Of a stretch of 54,039 nt of DNA, positions 42,489 through 50,581 are shown piece by piece. Within the stretch, counting starts at the first letter, position 1; each line of letters starts with the position of its first letter. A model generated the notes under the pieces. That model did not search any database, was not told where the DNA came from, and saw nothing but the letters and a program-made list of their open reading frames with translations. A program made the translations under genes and the position numbers. The DNA comes from Lachnospiraceae bacterium (GTDB lineage: Bacteria > Bacillota > Clostridia > Lachnospirales > Lachnospiraceae), in contig JAHAYJ010000121.1 of assembly GCA_018384375.1 (NCBI GenBank), positions 1-54,039 on the forward strand, written 5' to 3'.

Positions 42489-43052
42489 TTACTTTTTAGG
42501 AGTCGGGGAAGCTTTTGCGGCAGTGCCGTTTGTATTGTTGTGTGTGGTGCCGTTCGCAGTGTTGTTCGCAGTGTTGTCTGCTGTGTTATGGTCCCCATCA
42601 CCGACTACATCATCAGTGATATCGGAAACACCATTTGCAATGTCGTCTACCACATCGCCTACAGCATTGCCGGCGTCATCAAGGATGGAACCGCCATCAT
42701 TGTTTGTGCCGTTGTTGGTGCCATTTACAGTACCGTTTTCCGTACCGATTCCGTTATCATTTCCGGTGAGGGAATCAGTAGTGCCGTTGCCGACAGTATT
42801 TGCGTTGTCATTTACAAGATTGTCATTGCCGACACCGTTTGTGCCGTTAGCTGCGGTACCGTTATTCAGGCCTGTACCGTTATTTGTTCCTGTACCGTTG
42901 TTTCCGATGGTACCGTTATCGGTGGTTGTGTTGGTATCGGCAGCTCCAGCCATGTCGTTTGCATTATTCTTTTTGTTGGTTCCACAGGCAGTAAGAATGC
43001 AAATCATCATAAGGACAAGAGATACCGAAATCAGTTTTCTCATTTTTTTCAT
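42489..43052 (-). CDS. NGT-repeat low-complexity lipoprotein
   Basis: 187 aa from ATG 43052 (AAGGAGG 5 nt upstream). Lipoprotein signal peptide M-K-K-M-R-K-L-I-S ... L-T-A-C, so anchored outside the membrane. The mature protein is almost entirely low complexity: a dozen or so N-G-T units mixed with N, G and D, a short conserved-looking segment G-N-A-V-G-D-V-V-D-D-I-A, then T-A-K-A-S-P-T-P-K-K. No recognised domain. N-x-T sites are frequent by composition. It may be a surface filler or stalk protein. Confidence 0.75.
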   Translation of the reverse strand: MKKMRKLISVSLVLMMICILTACGTNKKNNANDMAGAADTNTTTDNGTIGNNGTGTNNGTGLNNGTAANGTNGVGNDNLVNDNANTVGNGTTDSLTGNDNGIGTENGTVNGTNNGTNNDGGSILDDAGNAVGDVVDDIANGVSDITDDVVGDGDHNTADNTANNTANGTTHNNTNGTAAKASPTPKK

Positions 43053-43172
43053 AATGACCTCCTTATATAAGAACTGCATTTTTTCAGTTCTGTTGCTATT
43101 ATGCGCAAAGCTTTCAAAAATATACAAAAATATGTTATACTGAAAAAAATTAGAAATAACGGAGTTAAATCA

Positions 43173-43955
43173 ATGAAATTCAGACCCTGTATTGATATCC
43201 ATAATGGGAAGGTAAAGCAGATAGTAGGCGGGAGCCTGAAGGACAGGAATGATCAGGCAATTGAAAATTTTGTGTCGGAACAAAATGCGGAATTTTTTGC
43301 GGAGCTCTATAGAAGCAAAGGAATCAGTGGCGGACATGTGATCCTGCTGAATCCTATGCAAAGTGATAACTATCAGCAGACAAAGCAGCAGGCACTTTCG
43401 GCACTTTCGGCATATCCCGGCGGTTTACAGGCAGGCGGCGGAATCAATCCTTACAATGCGGAAGAATTTTTAAAAGCCGGTGCTTCCCATGTAATTGTTA
43501 CTTCTTATGTTTTTAAGGACGGAAAGCTGCATAGAGATCGGTTGAAGGAAATGCTCCATGCCGTTTCGAAGGAGAAACTGGTTCTTGATCTGAGCTGTCG
43601 AAAAAAGGATGGGGATTACTATATTGTGACCGACAGGTGGCAGAAGTATACCAATGTCCTTTTGAATCAGGAAACGCTGGAGGAGCTTTCAGATTTTTGT
43701 GATGAATTTTTAATTCATGCAGTTGATGTGGAAGGAAAGGCGAAAGGCATTGAGGAGGAACTGGCAGCATTGCTTGGAAGAGAATGCAGACTTCCTGTGA
43801 CCTACGCAGGCGGCGTACACAATTTCCGGGATCTGGAAAAGCTGAAAACATTGGGACAAGGCCGGATCGATGTCACGATTGGAAGTGCACTTGATCTTTT
43901 TGGCGGGCAGATGGCACTGGAAGAGGTATTGGATTTTGTGAGAGAATGTTCGTAA
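43173..43955 (+). CDS. hisA: HisA-type isomerase, eukaryote-like subfamily
   Basis: 260 aa from ATG 43173 (CGGAG upstream; earlier in-frame ATG at 43101 lacks a site). R-P-C-I-D-I-H-N-G-K-V-K-Q-I-V-G-G matches the eukaryotic HIS6-like branch of HisA rather than the usual bacterial type (P-A-I-D-L-x-x-G). The second phosphate-binding half appears as T-Y-A-G-G-V. It isomerises ProFAR in histidine synthesis. No other his genes flank it; a hybrid kinase follows 20 nt later, likely cotranscribed. Confidence 0.88.
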   Translation: MKFRPCIDIHNGKVKQIVGGSLKDRNDQAIENFVSEQNAEFFAELYRSKGISGGHVILLNPMQSDNYQQTKQQALSALSAYPGGLQAGGGINPYNAEEFLKAGASHVIVTSYVFKDGKLHRDRLKEMLHAVSKEKLVLDLSCRKKDGDYYIVTDRWQKYTNVLLNQETLEELSDFCDEFLIHAVDVEGKAKGIEEELAALLGRECRLPVTYAGGVHNFRDLEKLKTLGQGRIDVTIGSALDLFGGQMALEEVLDFVRECS

Positions 43956-43975
43956 GAGCTTGGAGGTGATGAGGC

Positions 43976-46903
43976 TTGAGTATGATTTTTCCCTATATTT
44001 TGTTTACATGTTTTCTCGTGGCATTTTATTTGACGGTTAAGCAATGTAAAAAGGAAACATTGAAATATCCTGAGAACCGTCTCTCTTTGCTGCTTAGCTT
44101 AAGCAGTACGATCTGGAGTTTTGGTTTCTGGATGCTGAACCTTCAGACCCAGCCGGAAAGGGCTCAGATTTTTCGCGTCATAGGTATGGTCGGTGTGCTT
44201 GGATATCTGATTATGGCTCAACTTTTTGTCTGCTATTTATCAGGAACACTGCAGGCATACCGCTATCCGATCACCTGCATTTCTTTCATTGGACTAGTAA
44301 TCTATTTCTTTATTGTCAAGGAGGAGCAGGTTACCTTTGAAGTACATAGAATCGGCATGACCTATCACCTGAATAGAGGCTTTTGGAGTACGGTATACAC
44401 CATTTTCTGTATTGCTGTAGCATTTAATATCCTGGCAAGTATTATCTACATGTTTTTTCATGCACAACGTAAGCGCATACGCGCACTTGCCAAAAAGCTG
44501 ATGCTGGTGGAGAGCATCATTGTTTTTGGAATGGTGCTGGATGCTACACTTCCATTGTTTGGCGGATCGGCTGTTTTTGGCAGTACCATTGGACAATGTG
44601 TGGGTATTTTGGCAGTTTACCGTGCAGTCAACTTTATCAACCGGTCCCATATCACAGTTGACAACATGTCTTCCTATGTTTATTCATCTCTTACGACACC
44701 GGTTCTTGTGTTTGATGAAAACTATAAGCTCTGTCTGTTTAATGATGTGGCCTGCCAATTTCTGGGGTTGCCAAAGGAGAATGTGGATAATATCAGCATA
44801 GCTTCTCTTTTTTCAGCACAGATTGATGAAATGTATTTTTTGAGTAACAAGCAGAAAAATATGGATGTAGTGTGTAATTATAATCGGGTACATTGTAATA
44901 TTTCCATCAGCAAGATCTTTGATGATTATTCTGATGTGATCGGATATATTGTTGCTGTGACGGATATTTCCGAGAGACTGGAATATATTACCAAGCTGGA
45001 GCAGGCGATCAAGGATGCAGAGAATGCGAATCAGGCAAAGACGACCTTCCTGGCCAATATGTCTCATGAGATCAGAACGCCTATGAACGCCGTTATCGGA
45101 TTCGCGGAGCTTGCCCTGAAAAAGGAGATCAGCAAGGAGGTCAGAGAGTATATTGAAAATATCCGTCTGGCATCCCGTAATCTTCTGGCAATTATCAATG
45201 ATATCCTTGATATCACCAAGATTGAATCCGGGAAGATGGAGGTCGTTCCGGCTAATTATTATATTGCCGATCTGCTGGATGATGTATCTCTGATCATCTC
45301 CCAGCAGGCAAAGAAAAAGGGACTTGCTTTCGTCATGAAAACAGATGAGCAGGTGCCTACTAAGCTGTTTGGAGATAAGGTGCGCCTGCGCGGAGTGCTG
45401 ATCAATATTCTGAATAATGCTGTAAAGTATACGAAGGAGGGAACCGTTACCTTCGAGGTAAAGGTTCTTAACAGGATCGATGATGCCCTGACACTTTCCT
45501 TTATCATTAAGGATACCGGAATTGGTATCCGCCCGGAGGATCAGGAGAAACTGTTTAAGAGCTTCGCACGCTTTGATCAGCGACTTCATTATGGAGTGGA
45601 GGGCTCCGGTCTTGGTCTATCTATTGCCAAGGGCTATATTACTCTGATGGGAGGCGAAATAACCGTAGACAGTGTGTACGGGCAGGGATCTGTCTTTACG
45701 ATCAATATCAATCAGAAGATTATTGATGATACACCGCTGCAGCATCAATTTACAATTGATAAAGGAAAGCAGGATGCTCCGGAACCCTGTCAGGTTACGA
45801 TCCATGATGTACGTGTGCTGGTGGTCGATGATAACCATATTAATCTTCTGGTGATCAAAAGGCTTCTGGAATCTTATGGACTTACTGTGGATACGGCACC
45901 CTGCGGCGCTACTGCCATTGATTTATGTAAAAAGACACATTATCCGATTGTCTTCATGGATCAAATGATGCCGGAAATGGATGGAATTGAGGCAATGCAG
46001 CGAATCCGTGGACTGGATTCTTACTATGCACTTGGAGGGGAAAGCAAAATCATTGTGCTGACGGCAGATGCCATTCGAGGTGTCAGAGAAAGTCTCTTGG
46101 AAAAGGGGTTTGACGAATACCTCGGGAAACCGATGAATCTGCGGCAACTGGAGCGGTTGATGATCACCTATCTGCCTTCTGATAACATTACGGTTTCCAC
46201 GCGCTTCCCGGAGGATGCAGACGGGCAGGACGATAAGTCGGATGAGGAAGCAGCGGATAAGCCGGAAGATGGTTCACAAGATGCGGACATCAATTTTTTG
46301 CAGGAAAAACTACCGGAGGTGGATCTTTCCATCGGCCTGAAAAACTGTGGGGGAAAGACGGATGATTATCTGAAAATTCTGAACATCAATTATGAATATG
46401 GGAGTAAGAATCTGAATGAGCTCTCAGAGCTGCTTCGAAAGAAGGATTATGAAAATTATACGATTAAGGTTCACTCCATGAAAAGCACTACGAAAAATAT
46501 TGGTGCGCTGAAAATCTCTGACATGGCCCGGGAGCAGGAGGAAGCAGGCCGTGCAGGAAGATATGATGACATTGATGCAAATTTTGATGCCTTGCGGACA
46601 GAATATGAGAAGCTGCTTGGGAAAATTGAAGAGGTGCTTCGGCACTATCAGATTTTAGAAGAGCCTGTTACGGATTCAAATGGTGAAATGCTCGACGGCA
46701 AAATGATCAATGGCATTCTGTCAAATATCCGGATGCATGTGGATGCCTTTGATTTTGATCCTGTTTTCGAAATACTGAAAAAGAGGAAGCAGTACCGGTT
46801 GCCGGAGGCTTATGCGGAACTGTTTGAGCAGCTGGAGGCGGCAATGGAGGATCTTAATGTAGATGAGGTGCGAAGACTCATCGAGAATGCGCCTGCAGAT
46901 TAA
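43976..46903 (+). CDS. hybrid sensor histidine kinase (7TM-PAS-HisKA-HATPase-REC-HPt)
   Basis: 975 aa. About seven membrane segments (1-225), PAS-like domain (about 235-335), HisKA with H364 in M-S-H-E-I-R-T-P, HATPase with N-I-L-N-N-A-V-K-Y, D-T-G-I-G-I and G-L-G-L-S, receiver with D662 in F-M-D-Q-M-M-P, and a C-terminal HPt with H833 in K-V-H-S-M-K-S-T. A complete phosphorelay in one chain; the final response regulator is not in the window. Start is TTG 43976 with GGAGGTG 7 nt upstream; ATG 43982 is an alternative. Confidence 0.93.
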   Translation: MSMIFPYILFTCFLVAFYLTVKQCKKETLKYPENRLSLLLSLSSTIWSFGFWMLNLQTQPERAQIFRVIGMVGVLGYLIMAQLFVCYLSGTLQAYRYPITCISFIGLVIYFFIVKEEQVTFEVHRIGMTYHLNRGFWSTVYTIFCIAVAFNILASIIYMFFHAQRKRIRALAKKLMLVESIIVFGMVLDATLPLFGGSAVFGSTIGQCVGILAVYRAVNFINRSHITVDNMSSYVYSSLTTPVLVFDENYKLCLFNDVACQFLGLPKENVDNISIASLFSAQIDEMYFLSNKQKNMDVVCNYNRVHCNISISKIFDDYSDVIGYIVAVTDISERLEYITKLEQAIKDAENANQAKTTFLANMSHEIRTPMNAVIGFAELALKKEISKEVREYIENIRLASRNLLAIINDILDITKIESGKMEVVPANYYIADLLDDVSLIISQQAKKKGLAFVMKTDEQVPTKLFGDKVRLRGVLINILNNAVKYTKEGTVTFEVKVLNRIDDALTLSFIIKDTGIGIRPEDQEKLFKSFARFDQRLHYGVEGSGLGLSIAKGYITLMGGEITVDSVYGQGSVFTININQKIIDDTPLQHQFTIDKGKQDAPEPCQVTIHDVRVLVVDDNHINLLVIKRLLESYGLTVDTAPCGATAIDLCKKTHYPIVFMDQMMPEMDGIEAMQRIRGLDSYYALGGESKIIVLTADAIRGVRESLLEKGFDEYLGKPMNLRQLERLMITYLPSDNITVSTRFPEDADGQDDKSDEEAADKPEDGSQDADINFLQEKLPEVDLSIGLKNCGGKTDDYLKILNINYEYGSKNLNELSELLRKKDYENYTIKVHSMKSTTKNIGALKISDMAREQEEAGRAGRYDDIDANFDALRTEYEKLLGKIEEVLRHYQILEEPVTDSNGEMLDGKMINGILSNIRMHVDAFDFDPVFEILKKRKQYRLPEAYAELFEQLEAAMEDLNVDEVRRLIENAPAD

Positions 46904-46941
46904 AAACAATTAGTAGCCGTGAAAAAAATACAGAATATAAC

Positions 46942-46975
46942 AAAAAAGCGCTGCCACACATTTGTGTGGCAGCGC
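46942..46975 (-). terminator. terminator of the cold-shock gene
   Basis: 13-bp stem GCGCTGCCACACA / TGTGTGGCAGCGC with a tiny loop. On the minus strand it is followed by TTTTTTG, so it terminates the cold-shock transcript; it may also stop the kinase transcript. Confidence 0.85.
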
Positions 46976-47084
46976 AGTTTCCTTAATCTCATAAAACAAT
47001 ATTGCAAATTCCAAATACAACAATCTATATTAAGAAAAGGCACATCGTGTTACTGATTAATGCGTTATACTCAGTCTGGCTGAA

Positions 47085-47285
47085 TTATAACTTTGTTACG
47101 TTTACGGCCTGAGGTCCTTTTTCACCATTTACTACATCGAACTCTACGGAAGCGCCTTCTTCAAGAGACTTGAAACCTTCCATGTTAAGTCCTGAGTAGT
47201 GTACGAATACATCGTTTCCTGATTCATCAGAGATGAAACCGTATCCTTTTTGGTTGTTGAACCACTTTACTGTACCTTTGTTCAT
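47085..47285 (-). CDS. cspA: cold-shock domain protein
   Basis: 66 aa from ATG 47285 (GGAGGT 7 nt upstream). A single cold-shock OB fold with both RNA-binding motifs: K-G-Y-G-F-I (RNP1) and V-F-V-H-Y (RNP2). Binds single-stranded RNA or DNA as an RNA chaperone. Long leader of about 55 nt and a strong terminator. The symbol cspA is generic; the paralogue cannot be told. Confidence 0.95.
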   Translation of the reverse strand: MNKGTVKWFNNQKGYGFISDESGNDVFVHYSGLNMEGFKSLEEGASVEFDVVNGEKGPQAVNVTKL

Positions 47286-47346
47286 TGTAGATACCTCCAA
47301 AAAAATAAATAAATAGTAGCTGCGTTACAGATTTTGTAACAAATTC

Positions 47347-47375
47347 AGAATAGCACAGTCCTTTTTAAAAGTAAA
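47347..47375 (-). promoter_or_regulatory. promoter of the cold-shock gene
   Basis: On the minus strand TTTACT (47375-47370), 17-bp spacer, TATTCT (47352-47347). Confidence 0.6.
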
Positions 47376-47475
47376 GAAATTTTTCAAACAGTTTTTACCT
47401 TGCGAAGGGAAAGGGTTAATGCTATGATAGGTGCAGAAAAAACAGGAAAAACGGACTTTGAGCAAGGGAGAAAAT

Positions 47476-48543
47476 ATGGGAAAATGGAAAGCAGTTTTAA
47501 GTGAGATCTTTATTGAGGGCCTTGGCGGAATGGCCTCCGGCCTGTTTGCAACTCTGATTATCGGCACGATAATCCAGCAAATCGGGAATCTGATTCCGGG
47601 TGCTGCCGGCACTTATGTTTATATGATGGGTAAAATAGCAGCAGCGGTGACCGGTGCGGGAATTGGATGCGGAGCCGCCATAAAGCTGAAAAGCAGTCCG
47701 CTGGTCGTTCTCTCCGCTGCAACAACCGGAATGGTGGGCGCCTTTGCGAGTAAGATCATGGCAGGAACTGTATTGGTAGAAGGCACGATCGTCCTGGCAG
47801 GACCCGGCGAGCCGCTTGGCGCATTTATTGCAGCCATGGTTGGCATCTATGTGGGACGGCTGGTTTCAGGCAGAACGAAGGTAGATATTCTGGTTACCCC
47901 TTTTGCCTGTATTGTATCAGGCTCTGCTGTGGGCCTGGTTTTAGGACCACCCATCTCGGCATTTATGACGTGGCTGGGAAGCCTTATTAACTGGGGAACT
48001 GTACAGGCACCTTTTTTAATGGGAATTGTGGTATCGGTTTTGATGGGAATGATCCTTACGCTTCCGATCAGCTCGGCAGCGCTTGGAATCATTCTGGGAC
48101 TTGACGGCATAGCAGCAGGTGCTGCAACCATTGGATGCTGTGCGAATATGGTCGGTTTCGCGGTTGCTTCTTACCGTGAAAATAAGGTGAACGGGCTGCT
48201 GGCGCAGGGGCTTGGAACCAGTATGCTTCAGATTGGAAATATCGTGAAAAAGCCCCTGATCTGGCTTCCGGCTATTCTCACAAGTGCCATACTGGGACCG
48301 GTTTCTACCATGCTGGTACATATGACGAATAATGCTACGGGTTCCGGAATGGGAACGGCAGGACTGGTCGGTCAGATTAATACCTATCAGACGATGGTGG
48401 CAGAGGGAACAGCGCCTATGGTGGTACTTCTTGAAATTGCTGTCATGCATTTTATTCTTCCGGCGGTTCTGTCTTTTGGAATCTCGGAAATTATGCGAAG
48501 AAGGGGTTGGATCAGGGAAGGAGATATGAAGCTTTCCGTATAA
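47476..48543 (+). CDS. PTS transporter subunit IIC-like membrane protein (PTS_EIIC_2)
   Basis: 355 aa from ATG 47476 (AAGGGAG upstream), eight to ten hydrophobic segments rich in Gly and Ala. The opening F-I-E-G-L-G-G-M-A-S-G-L-F-A-T-L-I-I-G-T and the pattern G-A-A-I-K-L fit the PTS_EIIC_2 family. No IIA, IIB or sugar enzyme gene is adjacent, so it may not be a phosphotransferase partner. Substrate unknown. Single gene. Confidence 0.85.
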   Translation: MGKWKAVLSEIFIEGLGGMASGLFATLIIGTIIQQIGNLIPGAAGTYVYMMGKIAAAVTGAGIGCGAAIKLKSSPLVVLSAATTGMVGAFASKIMAGTVLVEGTIVLAGPGEPLGAFIAAMVGIYVGRLVSGRTKVDILVTPFACIVSGSAVGLVLGPPISAFMTWLGSLINWGTVQAPFLMGIVVSVLMGMILTLPISSAALGIILGLDGIAAGAATIGCCANMVGFAVASYRENKVNGLLAQGLGTSMLQIGNIVKKPLIWLPAILTSAILGPVSTMLVHMTNNATGSGMGTAGLVGQINTYQTMVAEGTAPMVVLLEIAVMHFILPAVLSFGISEIMRRRGWIREGDMKLSV

Positions 48544-48593
48544 AGTAAAAAGCTTTTTTTCGGGGGACAAACCTGTATGAAATACAGTTAAAG

Positions 48594-48622
48594 TTGTGCT
48601 ATTTCGCCACTTGTGTTAAAAT
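48594..48622 (+). promoter_or_regulatory. promoter of the LytM-like gene
   Basis: TTGTGC (48594-48599), 17-bp spacer, TAAAAT (48617-48622), 29 nt before the ATG. Confidence 0.6.
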
Positions 48623-48651
48623 GAAAGCAATTGACCGGAGGTGACAAATAG

Positions 48652-49362
48652 ATGGAACAACAGTCAAAAAGAAAAAGCAAGTACGCATTACTGCTGGTGA
48701 CAGAGAAAGACGATGGCACCATGAAGCAGTATACGATCAGTCCGACTCTCGTCGAAGTGATGGCGGCAATTCTTTTTTTGCTGATCGTAGCAGTCACATG
48801 CAAATTTGTTTATGATTCAATTACATTAAAGGACGCAAGAAAAGAGATCGTAGATCAAATCGTTACGATTAATAATCTGACAGATGAAAATGAAGCCTTG
48901 ACTGTGGAAAATTCCACACTTACCAGCAAGATTACGGTCTTAAGTGAGACCGTCAGCAAGAAGGCCGCAACAGAGGATGCCCTGTCACTGGAAACCGTAG
49001 AAAATGCGCTTCCAAAGGGATTTCCGCTAAGTGGGTCTGCGACCATGAAGGAAGCTGAGGAAGGTGATCCAATGCTGATCTTCTCGGCATCTCAAGGAGT
49101 GAATGTCATCACAACCGGAACGGGAGTGGTGGTCAGCGTAGATGCGGATGAGACCTACGGAACCAAAATTATCATTGATCATGGAAACGGATACCAGTCC
49201 GTTTACCGAAATAACGGAACGGCATTGGTAAAGAATGGCGAAGAACTGGGAAAAGGCTATATTCTGTTTACGGTGGGAGAAGAGAATCAGGAGCTTGGCT
49301 ATCAGATTATGAAAGACGAGGAATATATTGACCCTATGCTGATGATAGATATAAACGGATAA
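48652..49362 (+). CDS. membrane-anchored degenerate LytM (M23-like) protein
   Basis: 236 aa. Basic N-terminus, one membrane segment (about residues 34-55), a coiled coil (about 58-108) and a C-terminal LytM fold (about 150-236) outside the cell. I-I-I-D-H-G-N-G-Y-Q-S-V-Y-R-N-N-G aligns with the M23 strand that normally ends Y-A-H-L; the catalytic HxH is replaced by R-N-N. It is thus likely a non-enzymatic partner that activates or positions cell-wall hydrolases, like EnvC or SpoIIQ. ATG follows GGAGGTGACAAATAG. Confidence 0.85.
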   Translation: MEQQSKRKSKYALLLVTEKDDGTMKQYTISPTLVEVMAAILFLLIVAVTCKFVYDSITLKDARKEIVDQIVTINNLTDENEALTVENSTLTSKITVLSETVSKKAATEDALSLETVENALPKGFPLSGSATMKEAEEGDPMLIFSASQGVNVITTGTGVVVSVDADETYGTKIIIDHGNGYQSVYRNNGTALVKNGEELGKGYILFTVGEENQELGYQIMKDEEYIDPMLMIDING

Positions 49363-49384
49363 TCCATATGGATTATCCGTTTTC
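49354..49384. terminator. shared hairpin holding both stop codons
   Basis: Stem AACGGATAATCC / GGATTATCCGTT with loop ATAT, then TTCTTTT. The left arm contains the last codons and TAA of the LytM-like gene; the right arm contains the last codons and TAA of the convergent YerC gene. Confidence 0.85.
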
Positions 49385-49666
49385 TTTTACCCGTTCAAAG
49401 ACCAGATCATAGCCGTCATTTCCGTAATTTAAGGAACGGTTTACGCGACTGATGGTAGCGGTAGAAGCACCGGTCTTTTCTGCAATTTCAAGATAGGTTT
49501 TATGGTCTCTGAGCATGGATGCCACCTCATACCGCTGAGACAGGGAAAGAAGTTCGTTGACGGTGCATAAATCCTCAAAAAAACCATAGCATTCTTCTTT
49601 ATTCTTCAGGCAGAGGATCGCTTCAAAAAGATGATCCACAGCAGCTGTCTGTATTTTTTTGTTCAT
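49373..49666 (-). CDS. YerC/YecD family TrpR-related protein
   Basis: 97 aa, length and sequence of the YerC/YecD family. A TrpR-like helical DNA-binding fold: L-L-S-L-S-Q-R-Y-E-V-A-S-M-L then a helix-turn-helix T-Y-L-E-I-A-E-K-T-G-A-S-T-A-T-I-S-R-V. Targets are unknown in most species. ATG 49666 has GGAGGTCTTCCAT upstream. Confidence 0.93.
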   Translation of the reverse strand: MNKKIQTAAVDHLFEAILCLKNKEECYGFFEDLCTVNELLSLSQRYEVASMLRDHKTYLEIAEKTGASTATISRVNRSLNYGNDGYDLVFERVKENG

Positions 49667-49758
49667 ATGGAAGACCTCCCCGACAATAGATTCATACAGT
49701 AGAATTTTACCATATTAAAGTTTTAAAGTAAAGGGATAAACTTGTAAATAAAGGGTGC

Positions 49759-49787
49759 TTGTCATGTAGTTTTAAATACTATATAAT
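49759..49787 (+). promoter_or_regulatory. promoter of the DUF1836 gene
   Basis: TTGTCA (49759-49764), 17-bp spacer, TATAAT (49782-49787), about 20 nt before the ribosome site. Confidence 0.75.
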
Positions 49788-49807
49788 AGGTTTGTGAGGT
49801 GGAGTGT

Positions 49808-50476
49808 ATGACGATTGACAGAGAAGATTTAATCAACAGTATTATGGCAAGCCTTGGTCGTATGCAGCATATTAAGCTGGAGGATATTCCGAACATTGAT
49901 CTATATATGGATCAGGTGACGACCTTTATGGACAGAAAACTGAAGAATACGACGAGATATCCGGATGAGGATAAGATTCTGACAAAGACAATGATTAATA
50001 ATTATGCGAAAAATGATCTGCTTCCTCCGCCGGTGAAAAAGAAATACAGTAAGGAACACATGCTTCTGTTGATTTTTATCTACTATTATAAAGGCATTTT
50101 GTCCATCAATGATATTCAGACACTGCTTAAGCCGATTACCGAAAAGTATTTTTATGCAAACGGTGAACTGAACCTGGGATCGGTTTATGAAGAGGTATTC
50201 AGTCTGGAGGAAGAGGAGGTTTCCAGCCTGAAGGAGGATATCATGAAGAAGTTTGAGACCTCTCAGGGAACCTTTGAAAATGCTCCTCAGGAAGACAGAG
50301 AGATTTTACAGCTGTTTTCGTTTATCTGCATGCTCAGCTATGATGTTTATGTCAAAAAGCTTTTGATTGAGAAAATGGTAGACAGCTTTGGAACGGCAGT
50401 TGCCGGTGAGGGAAAGGCTGAAAGGAACAACACAAAGGAAAAGGGTGGCAAGGAAAAAAGAGAAAAAGAAAAATAG
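49808..50476 (+). CDS. DUF1836 domain-containing protein
   Basis: 222 aa from ATG 49808 (GAGGTGGAG upstream; an in-frame GTG at 49799 overlaps that site). DUF1836 occupies about residues 15-160: M-I-N-N-Y-A-K-N-D-L-L-P-P-P-V-K-K-K-Y-S is the family signature and suggests a MerR-like DNA-binding helix pair. C-terminus is a lysine/glutamate-rich tail (about the last 22 residues). Possibly a regulator; role unproven. Confidence 0.88.
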   Translation: MTIDREDLINSIMASLGRMQHIKLEDIPNIDLYMDQVTTFMDRKLKNTTRYPDEDKILTKTMINNYAKNDLLPPPVKKKYSKEHMLLLIFIYYYKGILSINDIQTLLKPITEKYFYANGELNLGSVYEEVFSLEEEEVSSLKEDIMKKFETSQGTFENAPQEDREILQLFSFICMLSYDVYVKKLLIEKMVDSFGTAVAGEGKAERNNTKEKGGKEKREKEK

Positions 50477-50510
50477 AGAAGCAAAAGCCGCTTTTTCATG
50501 AAAAGAAAAC

Positions 50511-50565
50511 AACCCACAGACTTTAAACCTGCTTCGTATCGGACAGGTTAAGCCTGTGGGTTTTT
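50511..50565. terminator. terminator between the DUF1836 and GH9 genes
   Basis: Outer stem AACCCACAG / CTGTGGGTT, inner stem ACCTG / CAGGT, followed by TTTTTG. Convergent genes on both sides. Confidence 0.8.
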
Positions 50566-50581
50566 GAATTTCGGTATTATT

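Noticed and set aside
42459-43143. Two overlapping plus-strand frames of about 200 codons opposite the lipoprotein gene
   Set aside because: They are mirror frames of the NGT-repeat composition, rich in Val, Pro and Ser, without ribosome sites; the minus frame has a lipobox and AAGGAGG.
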